Assembly (NCBI GenBank): GCA_029960865.1
Contig: JASBVX010000127.1
Span: forward strand, 1 to 5,077
Origin: Bacillota bacterium
GTDB lineage: Bacteria > Bacillota > Sulfobacillia > RBS10-35
DNA length: 5,077 nt
Reading direction: 5' to 3'
Shown here: one piece after another, positions 5,076-5,077 of the stretch
Layout of the letters: each line of letters starts with the position of its first letter
Numbering within the stretch: the stretch's first letter is position 1
Notes under the pieces: generated by a model
The model's input: only the letters and a program-made list of their open reading frames with translations
Told to the model about the DNA's origin: nothing
Databases searched by the model: none
Position numbers and translations under genes: made by a program

Positions 5076-5077
5076 CA

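Overview
The window is GC-rich (roughly 60% by eye). It has strong AGGAGG-type ribosome binding sites and GTG as well as ATG starts. Gene style and the pairing of an HxlR regulator with a DoxX gene fit a GC-rich, possibly thermophilic Bacillota (Firmicutes). This is an inference from style and is not secure; other GC-rich bacteria are possible.

Layout, left to right. Positions 1-3114 hold a minus-strand pair of the hydantoinase/5-oxoprolinase type. hyuA (3114 to 1123) is complete. hyuB (1126 to 1) starts inside the hyuA stop codon (ATGA overlap) and runs off the left edge after 375 codons. Upstream of hyuA, 3115-3238 carries a GC-rich hairpin with a modest T-tract and a plausible separate promoter. 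Then comes a small minus-strand DoxX-family membrane protein (3613 to 3239). The 132-bp region 3614-3745 holds two divergent promoters, an exact 8-bp direct repeat and a hairpin. On the plus strand, 3746-4066 encodes a 106-residue HxlR-family (DUF24) repressor with a Cys at position 6. Its stop overlaps, through the palindrome TTAA, the stop of a minus-strand MHS-type major facilitator transporter (4063-4989). That transporter is broken: it lacks its N-terminal four helices and has an in-frame UGA in the middle of a continuous homologous frame. The last ~90 bases (4990-5077) contain nothing I can identify.

How the genes may work together. The repressor and doxX share one control region and form the most coherent unit. 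In Bacillus subtilis the DUF24 regulators YodB and CatR use a conserved N-terminal Cys to sense quinones and other electrophiles, and CatR controls catDE, where CatD is a DoxX-like protein. A similar Cys-switch controlling doxX is a reasonable hypothesis here. hyuAB lies downstream of doxX on the same strand and could be partly co-transcribed by read-through, or expressed from its own promoter. HyuA/HyuB would form an ATP-dependent enzyme opening a cyclic amide (hydantoin, 5-oxoproline or lactam-like); the substrate cannot be read from the sequence. The MHS transporter may once have imported a substrate, but it looks like a decaying gene. I see no RNA genes, CRISPR arrays or recognisable insertion sequences.
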